DNA of 64,000 bases from positions 38,636,195 to 38,700,194 of the forward strand of contig OX457042.1 of assembly GCA_949752735.1 (NCBI GenBank). Reading direction: 5' to 3'. Below are positions 1 to 9,384 of this stretch, one piece after another. The notes beneath the pieces are model-generated. The model was not told the origin of the DNA. It saw nothing but the letters and a program-made list of their open reading frames with translations, and made no database searches. Every line of letters starts with the position of its first letter. Positions within the stretch are counted from its first letter, which is position 1. A program made the translations under genes and the position numbers. The DNA comes from Lumbricus terrestris. Lineage: Eukaryota; Annelida; Clitellata; Crassiclitellata; Lumbricidae.

Positions 1-600
1 TTCCAGTGCACTTAGAATCGTCATATTGGTGTCTAAACATACATAGTTAGGGGCCAGCATAAATTCCAGCAAAACTATTGAAAATGTTTCTCACATCTTC
101 AATGGCGGCCATTTTCCAAAATGGCGACCAAAATACGAATTTTTCAATTTCTCAGCTTCCAGTATACTTAGAATCGTCATCTTGGTGTTTGATCATACAT
201 AGTTAGGGCAAGGATTACAACAGTGCCATTGAAAATGTTCCCCACAGCTTCAATGGCGGCCATTTTCCAAAATGGCCGACCTAAAAAAATGATATTTTAA
301 TATCTCGGCTTCCAGTACACTTAGAATCGTCATCATGTTGTCAAAACATACATAGTTAAGGGCAAGCATTCCAACAGAGCCATTGTAAATGTTCCCCATG
401 ACTTTAATGACGGCCATTTTCCAAAATGGCCGACCTAGAAGGATATTTCAATATCTCAGCTTTCAGTTCATTTAGAATTGTCATCTTGGTGTCTAAACAT
501 ACATAATTTGGTGTGAGGATTCCAACAGAGCCATTGCAAATGTTTCCCATGGCTTCAATAGCTGCCATTTTCCATAATGGCTGACCAAAGTGTGGATTTT
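1..600. repeat. Left inverted-repeat arm of element 1, tandem ~150 bp units
   Basis: About four imperfect units follow one another with a period near 150 bp. Each contains a 'cttagaatcgtcat' block (around 10, 167, 320, 469), a 'taaacatacatagtta' block and a 'ggcggccattttccaaaat' block. The same unit occurs in reverse complement at 2520-3015 and again at 7246-7640, so this is one arm of a long inverted repeat whose outer end lies before base 1. No gene is seen in the arm; the short reading frames near 493-842 are not convincing. Confidence 0.85.
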
Positions 601-1123
601 TCTATATCTCTGCCATCGGCAGACATTGGACTGTGACGATTTCGCCCTCGTTGTGGAACACCTCTGCATCATCAGATCCATATCAATTGGCAATAACCTA
701 CTCCTTAGCACTGTTGAAAAGATGCATGGAAACTTGTGTCTTATTATCCGACAGTCTATTCATTGGACGAATTTTGTGCACACGACTACCAGGCATGCCT
801 ACCATCACTCTCGAATATGGGCAAATTACGGCTAGGAACTAAGTAAAACAATGTTGTGAGTTGTCTAGAAGAACTGATTCCTGCTTCAACAAATGAGACC
901 GCAGCCGATATCCAACCATGCAGGCCATTCACTGTGTGTCCCAATTGTTGATGCTCTTATATATATATATATATACTGGAATCGGAATACTTGGAATAGT
1001 CAACATGCTGAAGCCTGGGACTGCATGCACCTTTTCAGATTATGCCTCCCATATTTTACTGCATAACTTGTAAATGTAAAGCGCAGTGCGTCTTGCAGGC
1101 GTTTAATTAAAGAAAAGATATCA

Positions 1124-2180
1124 TTGGAGCATGTGCATAGAGTAGATGTTTTATGGGATGAATATGTGCGTGGCAGCTTGAATACATACACACACAGTGT
1201 GAGGGGTAAGGGAAGTAGAAGGCGCGTCGAATCTTCGAGTGCTCTACCCAGAAACTGGCAGGAATTCCTGAGGGACGACGAAAACAAGTCAGAGTTATTT
1301 TCTTCTTGAGTCTGCAAATAGCAAAACTAGAAATAGAAACAGGAAGACAGGCCATATATATCCACTTGCCACAAGGATGTGCTCTGTACTCGGTAAATAG
1401 ACACAACTGGACTTGCTCCGTTTGCTCCCGATCCCACCAAACATGATAGCAACAGTTGACTTTGACGTGCTGGTGTTGGCCATAGGTCTAGCTGCAGTTC
1501 ATCAGCTGAGCATGGATGAACTGTGGATTGGTGGTTTCTTCAGGCAAAAGCTTCAGATACCTATCAACCCATGATATGGCGCGTGCTCTCGGTCCAGAAA
1601 AGTGCGTATACCCTTGCCCTTCCTACACGCATTCTGCGGATGTGGCACAATATCATCATATGCTGGCCGAGGAAAAACGACTGCCTTTTACATTTGGAAG
1701 ACATTCAGCGACGTCACCCCAGCCTTCTGCACGCTATAGCATCAACTCCCAGCTCTGTTTATGATCACCTCGATGCAATGGAGCATTTTGTGGTTCTTCT
1801 GTACGACCATGATAGTGGCAAGGAGAAGGTAAATGAGTCAAGGAGGCAACTGTTCGCACAGAAAGACTGACCAATGGATGGCCTTCCACCAACTCATGCG
1901 GAGCACACAAAGAGAGCTGCCTACCAAGCAGGTCACTTTTGGCACAGATGTCCATAGCTGCTCCTAAACTAACAAGTTCTGGTCAATGAAAGCGATTGAA
2001 GGTGGCTGGGAAGTGAAGTGGACAACACTTCCCGAAGCGTCTCGTGCCTGTTGTGAACTGATCAGATGTGACTGTGAGAAGGGATGTAGGCCCTTGTAGG
2101 GGACAGTGCAAATGTGTGAAAGCTTCTCTACACTCTACAGTATACTGGTCTCTGCCTCTGTAGAGGTCAATGCGACCGTG
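1124..2180 (+). pseudogene. Decayed FEN/XPG-like gene with Cys-rich tail (element 1 core)
   Basis: Several frames have to be read in turn, so the gene is broken by frameshifts and stops. In order: 1124-1309 gives a block with VDVLWDEY, a basic RGKGSRRRV run and NWQEFLRDDENKSELF; 1452-1481 gives TVDFDVLVLA; 1540 onward gives GKSFRYLSTHDMARALGPEK; about 1690-1735 gives WKTFSDVTPAFC in another frame; 1760-1870 gives HLDAMEHFVVLLYD and VNESRRQLF; 1901-1952 gives EHTKRAAYQAGHFW; 2004-2090 gives WTTLPEASRACCELIRCDC; about 2100-2180 has further spaced cysteines across another shift. From memory these blocks occur, in this order, in a large family of uncharacterised proteins expanded in many invertebrate genomes. 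The acidic positions (WDEY, TxDxDV, and GCD in intact members) resemble FEN1/XPG PIN-fold nucleases; that link is my inference. It lies between the inverted arms of element 1. Confidence 0.7.
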
Positions 2181-2519
2181 AATGACGTGGATGATGTTGT
2201 ATAATTTTGTGGTCAGTAGCCTACTTTGTCTGGACAGAGGTTCCCACGTGTTTACTTAAATATGTCACGATACACATTTACGCGAGCATCAATTATTATA
2301 TTGAATTGCATATATTCCAAAGCTTGTTTTATTGCCAAAGAACATGAACACAATCAGAAGTTTTAGAAATAGTAAGATGCAATAAATAGCTTGGATTATA
2401 GCATATTTATATCTGACGCACCATTAGACGATAACAGCTGATTTTCAAATAAGCAGGAAATTTCTACTTTGCATCAGCATTTACGTTCTTGGCTGCAAAT
2501 CTTGTGAACAGAAACGTTT
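2181..2519. other. Element 1 interior, no feature recognised
   Basis: AT-rich sequence between the decayed gene and the right arm. I see no reading frame or repeat here beyond its position inside element 1. The corresponding interior 600-1123 likewise holds only short frames and a (TA) run near 958-975. Confidence 0.5.
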
Positions 2520-3015
2520 GTATTTAATTCCGTCGGAATGCTTGCCCTTAACTATATATGTTTAGACACCAAGATGACAATTCTAAGTAAACTGAAAGAT
2601 GAAATATTGAAATATCCTTTTTAGGTCGGCCATTTTGAAAAAATGGCCACCATTGAAGTTATGGGAAACATTTGCAATGGAACTGTTAGAATGCTTGCCC
2701 TTAACTATATATGTTTAGACACCAAGATGACAATTCTAAGTAAACTGAAAGTTGAAATATTGAAATATTGTGCATATCCTTTTTAGGTCGGCCATTTTGA
2801 AAAAATGGCCACCATTGAAGGTATGGGGAACATTTGCAATGGAACTGTTAGAATGCTTGCCCTTAACTATATATGTTTAGACACCAAGATGACAATTCTA
2901 AGTAAACTGAAAGTTGAAATATCCTTTTTAGGTCGGCCATTTTGAAAAAATGGCCACCATTGAAGTTATGGGGAACATTTGCAATGGAACTGTTAGAATG
3001 CTTGCCCTTAACTAT
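2520..3015. repeat. Right inverted-repeat arm of element 1, first part
   Basis: Three units of about 160 bp, each with 'acaccaagatgacaattcta', 'ggtcggccattttgaaaaaa' and 'tggccaccattgaag', run in reverse complement to the units at 1-600. The units here are much more alike to one another than those in the left arm, which suggests recent local duplication. The arm is interrupted at 3015 by the LINE and resumes at 7246. Confidence 0.85.
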
Positions 3016-3551
3016 CAATCAATCAATCAATCAATCAATTTTATTTGGCAACCAAAGCAAAGCAAATTTAAAATAAATCAGATGCAACATCATATAAACA
3101 AAGTTAACACAATAAAATAAAACAGTGCTTAAATAATGATGCTGATAGTTTACAATTGGTTGCACAGGGGACTCGGAAGGGGTCTTGCAACCCCGCTAGG
3201 TGGGCCCCCTGGGCGGAAATACCATGATGAGGAAGGCCATTAGGTTGCCATAAAGTGGTCTCAATATAAACAACATTAAAAAAGCAAATGTTCTGAAAAA
3301 CCTTAACTAAACATTAAACACCTTAACTAATAGCACGTTTACACATTCGAAGGTCATAGCGCCTAGAAGAAAAAATTTTAGGCAGAAAATTTACTGAATG
3401 GTCGGGATATTGCTCAATAGGTTGAAATTGGATATAACCTAGGTCATTACCAAATTAATTCAAAAAGAATGAAGGAAGGTAATTTAATAGTTAAACTATT
3501 TAACGACTAAGTGGCTAGCAACAATGAATACCCAAGGTGTGTTAAGATAAT

Positions 3552-6500
3552 CTATTGGCTTTTATCGAGTATCAGGGCTCTCAGTCTTAGCTTAAAGAGA
3601 CTAAGACTAGGTTGTAGTCTGATGGAAAGAGGAATTTCATTCCATGTTTGAGCCCCATTGTATTTAACAGAGAAGCGACGGATATTGGTGTGGGCGTAAG
3701 GCAGATGGTAAGAGTTGGCCTGTCTGGTATGATATGAATGTACCTCAGTAGTAGAGAGGAAAAAATTATTAAACACAGAGGGTAATAAACCATGAAAATA
3801 TTTAAACATGAACTCGCCTATCTGCACATGCCTAATTTGATAAACATTGAGAAGGTTAAATTCCCGGAATTTAGATTTGGTCGAAGTCCCATAGGGCAAG
3901 TATCCTATATATCGAATTGCTCGCTTTTGGAGTTTGAGTAAATTCAGTATACTAGATTTATAGGTAGAGGCCCAAATTATATTGCAGTATGTGAGGTAAG
4001 GGTAAATGAGTGAATAATATAATGTGAGACGAATATGAGGAGGTACAAGCTGGGAGGTACGGGATAATATTCCAAGGTTTTTAGCGATTTTATTAGATAC
4101 AATTTTTATGTGGTCTTTCCAGGTTAGGTGTTGATCAATATACACTCCTAAGAATTTAGTAGATATAACCTGAGTGAGCGGGACCCCTTCAATGCATACC
4201 CTCAGATTTCCTGTTGGACAATTCTTTCTATGAGATTTAAAGATTATGTAATTGGTTTTGTCAAGATTTAAGGACAGTTTATTTACATGGAACCATTCAG
4301 CTATGTTTATCAATTCAGAGTTAACGTCGAGAATTAGAGCATCAAGCGATGAGTTAGAGTAGAATACGTTAGTGTCATCAGCAAAGAGTATAAAGTACAA
4401 CAGAGGGGATGCATTTGGAAGATCATTGACGTAGATTAGAAACAATAAGGGACCGAGAATAGATCCTTGGGGGACTCCAAAGTTAATTTCCCGTAGATTA
4501 GATAAAGTGCCATTGCATGAGACCAATTGAGATCGGGCAGTAAAATAACTAGAGAACCAACTTAATTGGGTACCCCGGATCCCATAAATGCTTAATTTTT
4601 GTAGTAGAATATTATGATTGACGGTGTCGAAGGCCTTTGCCAGGTCGAAAAAGATTCCTATTGCATACTGGTTATTTTCAATTGCATTGGAAATTTTGTC
4701 CTGCATACTCATAAGGGGCATGTAGGTAGAGTGTCCAGATTGGAATCCATGCTGAGAAGGGAAGAGGACATTACCTTTAGAAAAGAAATTATCGAGACGT
4801 TCATACATGGCTTTTTCAAAAAATTTAGAGAAAAATGGTAGTACTGAAATGGGTCTGTAATTTGTAACATCATCTTTAGTCCCTTTTTTATAAACTGGAA
4901 CCACTTTAGCGATTTTTAATGATTGAGGAAATACCCCGGTGCTAAAAGAACAGTTAATTAAATCAGATAAGAGGTGAGCAATAGAGGGCAGGGATAGAAG
5001 TGCAATGCTGGGATCAATGTCATCAACTCCTTTGCCGTGTGAACAGTTAATGGAGTGCCCAAGACGTATAACTTCCTCGGAAGAGGTTTCGCTGAGTCCA
5101 AAAGATTCGATATGTGGCGAGGGCATGAATTTATCAAACGAAGTCATGGTAGTAGGGATTTTAGAAGCAAGTGACTGGGCTATCTCCGTAAAGTAGGTAT
5201 TAAATTTATTAGCAACAGATCTAGGATCAGAAATCTTCACCCCATCGACTGTTAGCGATAAGACATTTTTATCAAGACTATCATTCGTCCCCATAAGAGT
5301 TCGCAGCAGGCTCCAAGTTTTCTTCAAGTTATTGCTATGCTTACAAAATTCTGAGGCATAATAATTTTTTTCAGCTAGAATTCTCAAGGATTTAAATTTG
5401 TTTCTATAAGAAACAAACTTCAGCTTATTACTATCATTAGGTTTTTTTATATACTTTAGATATAATGCAGATTTTTTTCTACAGGATTTGAGGAGACCCT
5501 TTGTCATCCAAGGTTTAATTGGGGTGGAATTTCGTCCACAATTATTTTGGGTGAGAGGAAAAAATTCATCGTAGGTCTCCGTGTATTTGGATTGGAAAAA
5601 ATCATACGCCCCATTAACATCCTGGTTGGCACAGGCTTCCAAGACAGGGGACCAGTCAATTAGGGCAAGGGCTTCGTTAAAAGCAGCTTTTTTAGGCCCC
5701 GTGATTAGACGATGAGTACCAACAGGAGGTTTGTTGTAAGGCAGAGGACCATAATCAAACTGAGCTAGGATAGGCAGATGGTCAGAGATGTCGGTGGCTA
5801 GGATAAATGACTTAGTTAGTCTTGGCCATGTGTTAGTAAATATGTTATCTATAAGTGTGGAGGTATTGCAAGTAATTCTCGTTGGTCTGGTGATGGCAGG
5901 TAACAGATGATGGGAGGTCATACAACTGTAGAATAGTGCAGTACTTCTATGTTCAGCGATTTTTAACAAGTCCACTTTGAAGTCCCCCATCAAAAGCAGA
6001 TCCTTAGATTTTTTATAGAGTTTAGTTATCAAGCAATCTAAATCTTCCACAAAATCGTCAAGGTTATGGCCGGGCGGCCTGTAGATAATTCCCGTTGTAA
6101 TGAACCCTACTTTTAGGTGAATTTTCAGGAAGTATCTTTCAAAGGTTTGGGGCGAGGTCATGGAGCCCTGAACTGAATCTTCAATAATTTCGTAAGAAAT
6201 TCCATCTTTAATCAGGAAGCCCACCCCTCCGCCCCCCTTTGAAGTACCTCTTGATTTGTGGATAAATTTGTAACCAGGTATGTTGATCAAGTCAACTTGA
6301 TTTTCATCTAACCAAGTTTCAGAGAGTCCCAAGATGGACACTGGCAGAATATCTAGGAGGTCTCTAATTTCAGATAATTTTGGTAATAAACTTTGACAAT
6401 TAACATGCATCACTGTTAGAGAATGGGGAGAAATGGAGAAATTTGGTTGCAGAGAGTGTGGAGCACTATATGCACTTTCATATGTTATGTTGTTAAAGTA

Positions 6501-6803
6501 GTTACTATCAGGGTCAAGGTCAGGACAGTTTAATAAAGGGCGATTTTCAAATTCGTTAACAATCAAATTTAGGCATGGTGCAGTAGATGTGCAGAGTAAA
6601 GGATGGGACCCATTCAGGTCGTTGAATCCTTCATCGTCATAATAATAAAAGGGGAGCTCCCTGTTAATGCAGGTGGCACATAGGCATACTTCTCCCACAC
6701 AGAGTGTACAAGAATCATCCCTAGAGTGCAGAGGAAGGTGTGCCATGGATTGGTAATCTCTATTTGTAGGCGCTATTGCTGTATCCATCCAATTTAAGTG
6801 CAA
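3552..6803 (-). CDS. LINE ORF: endonuclease-reverse transcriptase, 1083 aa
   Basis: Uninterrupted reading frame encoding the replication protein of a non-LTR retrotransposon. Residues 1-125 are a leader with a small cysteine cluster (CTLCVGEVCLCATC, about 32-45). An APE-type endonuclease follows: VMHVNCQSLLPK (about 131-142), GLSETWLD (about 159-166), GDFKVD (about 273-278) and DHLPI. The reverse transcriptase shows NYRPISVLP, FFDLAKAFDTVNH, GVPQGSILGPLLF and FADD, then a thumb region and a C-terminal LQKRAIRYIG stretch typical of the group. The endonuclease motif is normally GDFN; here the Asn is Lys, at the position equal to the catalytic Asn of APE1, so cleavage may be impaired. No separate ORF1 is seen. 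The start at 6803 is the first Met of the frame; Met-132 is possible but would cut into the endonuclease. Confidence 0.93.
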   Translation of the reverse strand: MHLNWMDTAIAPTNRDYQSMAHLPLHSRDDSCTLCVGEVCLCATCINRELPFYYYDDEGFNDLNGSHPLLCTSTAPCLNLIVNEFENRPLLNCPDLDPDSNYFNNITYESAYSAPHSLQPNFSISPHSLTVMHVNCQSLLPKLSEIRDLLDILPVSILGLSETWLDENQVDLINIPGYKFIHKSRGTSKGGGGVGFLIKDGISYEIIEDSVQGSMTSPQTFERYFLKIHLKVGFITTGIIYRPPGHNLDDFVEDLDCLITKLYKKSKDLLLMGDFKVDLLKIAEHRSTALFYSCMTSHHLLPAITRPTRITCNTSTLIDNIFTNTWPRLTKSFILATDISDHLPILAQFDYGPLPYNKPPVGTHRLITGPKKAAFNEALALIDWSPVLEACANQDVNGAYDFFQSKYTETYDEFFPLTQNNCGRNSTPIKPWMTKGLLKSCRKKSALYLKYIKKPNDSNKLKFVSYRNKFKSLRILAEKNYYASEFCKHSNNLKKTWSLLRTLMGTNDSLDKNVLSLTVDGVKISDPRSVANKFNTYFTEIAQSLASKIPTTMTSFDKFMPSPHIESFGLSETSSEEVIRLGHSINCSHGKGVDDIDPSIALLSLPSIAHLLSDLINCSFSTGVFPQSLKIAKVVPVYKKGTKDDVTNYRPISVLPFFSKFFEKAMYERLDNFFSKGNVLFPSQHGFQSGHSTYMPLMSMQDKISNAIENNQYAIGIFFDLAKAFDTVNHNILLQKLSIYGIRGTQLSWFSSYFTARSQLVSCNGTLSNLREINFGVPQGSILGPLLFLIYVNDLPNASPLLYFILFADDTNVFYSNSSLDALILDVNSELINIAEWFHVNKLSLNLDKTNYIIFKSHRKNCPTGNLRVCIEGVPLTQVISTKFLGVYIDQHLTWKDHIKIVSNKIAKNLGILSRTSQLVPPHIRLTLYYSLIYPYLTYCNIIWASTYKSSILNLLKLQKRAIRYIGYLPYGTSTKSKFREFNLLNVYQIRHVQIGEFMFKYFHGLLPSVFNNFFLSTTEVHSYHTRQANSYHLPYAHTNIRRFSVKYNGAQTWNEIPLSIRLQPSLSLFKLRLRALILDKSQ

Positions 6804-6817
6804 GTTGTGCTAATAAA

Positions 6818-7224
6818 TCTACCCAAATAGGGCAACAACAAATGGGACCTAAGGGGTCACACAACTGGACCCTAATAAAAGAAAAAATCAAATAATTTCC
6901 CGGACTGGGAGATAATTGTAGGCAAATATATATCTTAACTAAGAACTGAACCAAGAAGTAAAATGACTTAGAACCTCAATCAAAGGTGAAAGTGGGAGAT
7001 CTCAGTCATACCCGAATCAATCTACCCAAATAGGGCAACAACCAAATGGGACCCAAGGGGTCACACAACTGGACCCTAATAAAAGAAAAAATCAAATATT
7101 TTCCCCGACTGGGAGATAATTGTAGGCAAATATATATCTTAACTAAGAACTGAACCAAGAAGTAAAATGACCTAGAACCTCATTCAAAGGTGAAATTGGA
7201 AGATCTCAGTCATACCCGAATCAG
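6818..7224 (-). promoter_or_regulatory. Two tandem ~203 bp units at LINE 5' end
   Basis: The segment starting 'tctacccaaatagggcaac' at 6818 is repeated from 7021 with only a few changes, each copy ending in 'tcatacccgaatca'. The pair lies directly upstream of the LINE ORF on the minus strand, inside the target-site duplications. Tandem 5' monomers act as internal promoters in some LINEs such as mouse L1; that role here is inference from position. Confidence 0.65.
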
Positions 7225-7245
7225 TAGACTGGTAAACATAGTAAG

Positions 7246-7640
7246 TAACTATGTACGTTAAGACACTAAGATGATGATTCTAAGTGTACTGGAAGCCGAG
7301 ATATTGAAATATCGTTTTTTAGGTCGGCCATTTTGGAAAATGTTGTAATCCTTGCCCCTAACTATGTATGTTTAGACACCAAGATGACGATTCTAAGTGT
7401 ACTGTAAGCTGAGAAATTGAAAAATCCGTATTTTAGTCGCCATTTTGGAAAATGGCCGCCATTGAAGCCGTGAGGAACATTTTCAATAGTTTTGCTGGAA
7501 TCCTCGCCCCTAACTATGTATGTTTAGACACCAAGATGACGATTCTAAGTGTACTGGAAGCTGAGATAATTTAAAATATGTAAACCGGTCGGCCATTTTG
7601 AAAAATGGCTGCCATTGGGGGTCAGGGGTCAAATCTGCGA
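7246..7640. repeat. Right inverted-repeat arm of element 1, continuation
   Basis: Three further units with 'acaccaagatgacgattcta' and 'ggtcggccattttg' continue the arm beyond the LINE in the same direction as 2520-3015. These units match the left arm (1-600) better than those before the LINE, for example 'gtgtactggaagc' and 'aatggccgccattgaag'. The outer end of the element is probably a little after 7640, but without the left end in the window it cannot be fixed. Confidence 0.75.
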
Positions 7641-7909
7641 TGGCCGTATAGCCAAATCTTTTTCTTATGACATTTTCGTAGTATGTACCAATTTTCATGC
7701 TTGTATCACAAAGTGAACAATTCCTTCACATTATGGTTCCAGGCCGCTCCACTATTAGAGCAGCATTGCTGTGATGGTATTAGTATAATGACCCATATAA
7801 AGTTTGTATGTTCATTTGAAATATATAACTTGTCAATTAGTAAATAGGATACATAGCCTGTTGTCTAGTTTAGCTTTCATATGGTTATTGTGCATTTACT
7901 TTTCAACAG

Positions 7910-8031
7910 AAAAAATCCAAAGCACTTTGAGGAGTTTTCTCATCCTCAGAACAACGATTCCAGTGGATCTGAGAAGAAAGGCAGGGAAGTTGTTGTTCGA
8001 CAAAAACGAGCAGCTGCACTCAAACAGCAAG
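7910..8031 (+). CDS. Candidate internal exon, basic/acidic peptide
   Basis: A reading frame is bounded by a plausible acceptor (cttttcaacag, AG at 7908-7909) and donor (AG|GTAAAA at 8031/8032). It encodes about 40 residues, KNPKHFEEFSHPQNNDS followed by GSEKKGREVVVRQKRAAALK. The composition is charged and gene-like rather than repeat-like. I do not recognise the protein. It may belong with the frame ending at 9384, although the splice phases do not join simply: this exon ends in phase 1 while the best acceptor before 9054 needs phase 2, so another exon may lie between. No transposon signature is seen at 7650-8160. Confidence 0.4.
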
Positions 8032-8596
8032 GTAAAAAACACTTCATTCTGACAACTTGTACCTCTTACAAGAATTATATGCATATATATTATATACATT
8101 GTACATAAATATACATAGATATAAAATGTAATGTTAGTGAGCATAGTTATTAATTTTATTTCTTTTGGGTACAGAATGAATTCTGTATACGAAATTTCAA
8201 GATCGAATGCATTTTAGAGGTCGCTCAATGAGCCCAAAGTTTCCACATACATTTGTATTCAAGTTATAAATTGAAATAATGGCCTTATGATATTTCACAC
8301 ACAAAATCAAGTTGAATAGCACAAATCATAGGTTCATGGGTCATTCAACATAGTCATAAGAAAGCAGATATTCATTCACAGCATTCTGTACATTAAAAAG
8401 TTTAAAATTCACCAGCAGTAATCACTTTCTGATCTGCTTGTACAATGTACAGCTGCAATCGTTAACTGGTGTATCAGATCCCATCGGACCAGCTACACGT
8501 GCTTTCACCCTCTCATGCTAACTCCTCATTTATAGGTAACCTTTGTCATTCATGTGGTCGTATGCAACTGGTTGTCTGAAATGTCACACTCCATCA

Positions 8597-9048
8597 CTAC
8601 CAGCCATCTCTTCTATAATCATTACGCACAATTCCATTATGTCCTGCTCTTGCTTGCAGGGAACAGTTGAAAATGACAATGACCTCTGTCCATAATATTT
8701 GCTTTATCAGGATAGTAGACTTCCTGTTTGAGAAGTTCATGTGAGCCAATATTCTGCTTTGAAGAATGCATGGTTTCCTCTGCTGTATCTTCAATTCTTT
8801 ATGTAAACCTTCAGGAAGAGTATTCAGCTGTTTTGTCGTCATATTAATGTTTTCCTCAATGTTGTCATCATCACTGTCCTCTTGTAATCATTCTGGTAGC
8901 CGCCGCTGTAATCTCTAGTTGCCTGGTTACTCGAACCAGACCCTTCAGATTTTCTTAGTTTAAAATTAGTAGTGGTGTAATGTGGAAAGTAAATGGCTGA
9001 TGTTGTGACGCACTGGCTGTTGCTCCAACACCTACATTGCCTGAGCAT
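8597..9048 (-). other. Ambiguous coding-like stretch
   Basis: On the minus strand two overlapping frames read SEGSGSSNQATRDYSGGYQN and then, shifted, DSDDDNIEENINMTTKQLNT, LPEGLHKELKIQQRK. The + strand has a good acceptor-like tract (gctcttgcttgcag, AG at 8658-8659). Either could be a broken gene or a non-coding coincidence; I cannot decide, and no family is recognised. Confidence 0.2.
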
Positions 9049-9053
9049 TGTAG

Positions 9054-9384
9054 GACATGGGAGACTGTTAAATTAAGGTATCCACTTAGGAACTTAGATT
9101 TTCATTTTATTAAAAGTTCTGATGTGATTACAGAAAAGTTGGCTGCTCTGCATGCAAATAGTGACGATGATGATGAAGATGAGGACGACAGCAAAGATCC
9201 AAAGGAGGACTTGCAGCAGCAGCAGCAGCACTCAGCACAAGATGAAGATTCATTAAATGGTGATGACAATATCAGTGCAGACAGTGACTCAGACTTTGAT
9301 CCAGATGATGAGGAGAGTCCAAGTCGTTCGAAAGCAGCAAGACGTGCCCCTCAGAATAAACCGAAGCAAAAAGCATCCGTTTAA
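9054..9384 (+). CDS. Candidate 3'-terminal exon, acidic C-terminus
   Basis: An open frame ending in TAA at 9382-9384 with a possible acceptor at 9052-9053 (attgtag|gaca). It encodes a short segment containing LRYPLRNLDFHFIKSSDVI, then a strongly acidic region (NSDDDDEDEDDSKD, SDSDFDPDDEESPSRSK), a Gln run and a basic end (PQNKPKQK). Such acidic tails with a basic end are common in nuclear chromatin and replication proteins, but the residues are low-complexity and I do not recognise the gene. The frame can be extended to a Met at 9037. The following 9385-9800 could be 3' UTR. Confidence 0.45.

Larger units (their letters stand above)
3016..7245 (-). mobile_element. Full-length LINE (CR1/L2/Jockey-like group)
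   Basis: A 4.2 kb element on the minus strand inserted in the right arm of element 1. It has a (TTGA)n 3' tail (3016-3040 read on minus), a 3' UTR, one long ORF (3552-6803) and a 5' region with two tandem units of about 203 bp. The 7 bp sequence TAACTAT stands on both sides (3009-3015 and 7246-7252) and is part of the interrupted arm sequence, which fits a target-site duplication. An uninterrupted ORF, a full 5' region and a matching duplication point to recent insertion. Clade assignment rests on domain content only. Confidence 0.85.
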
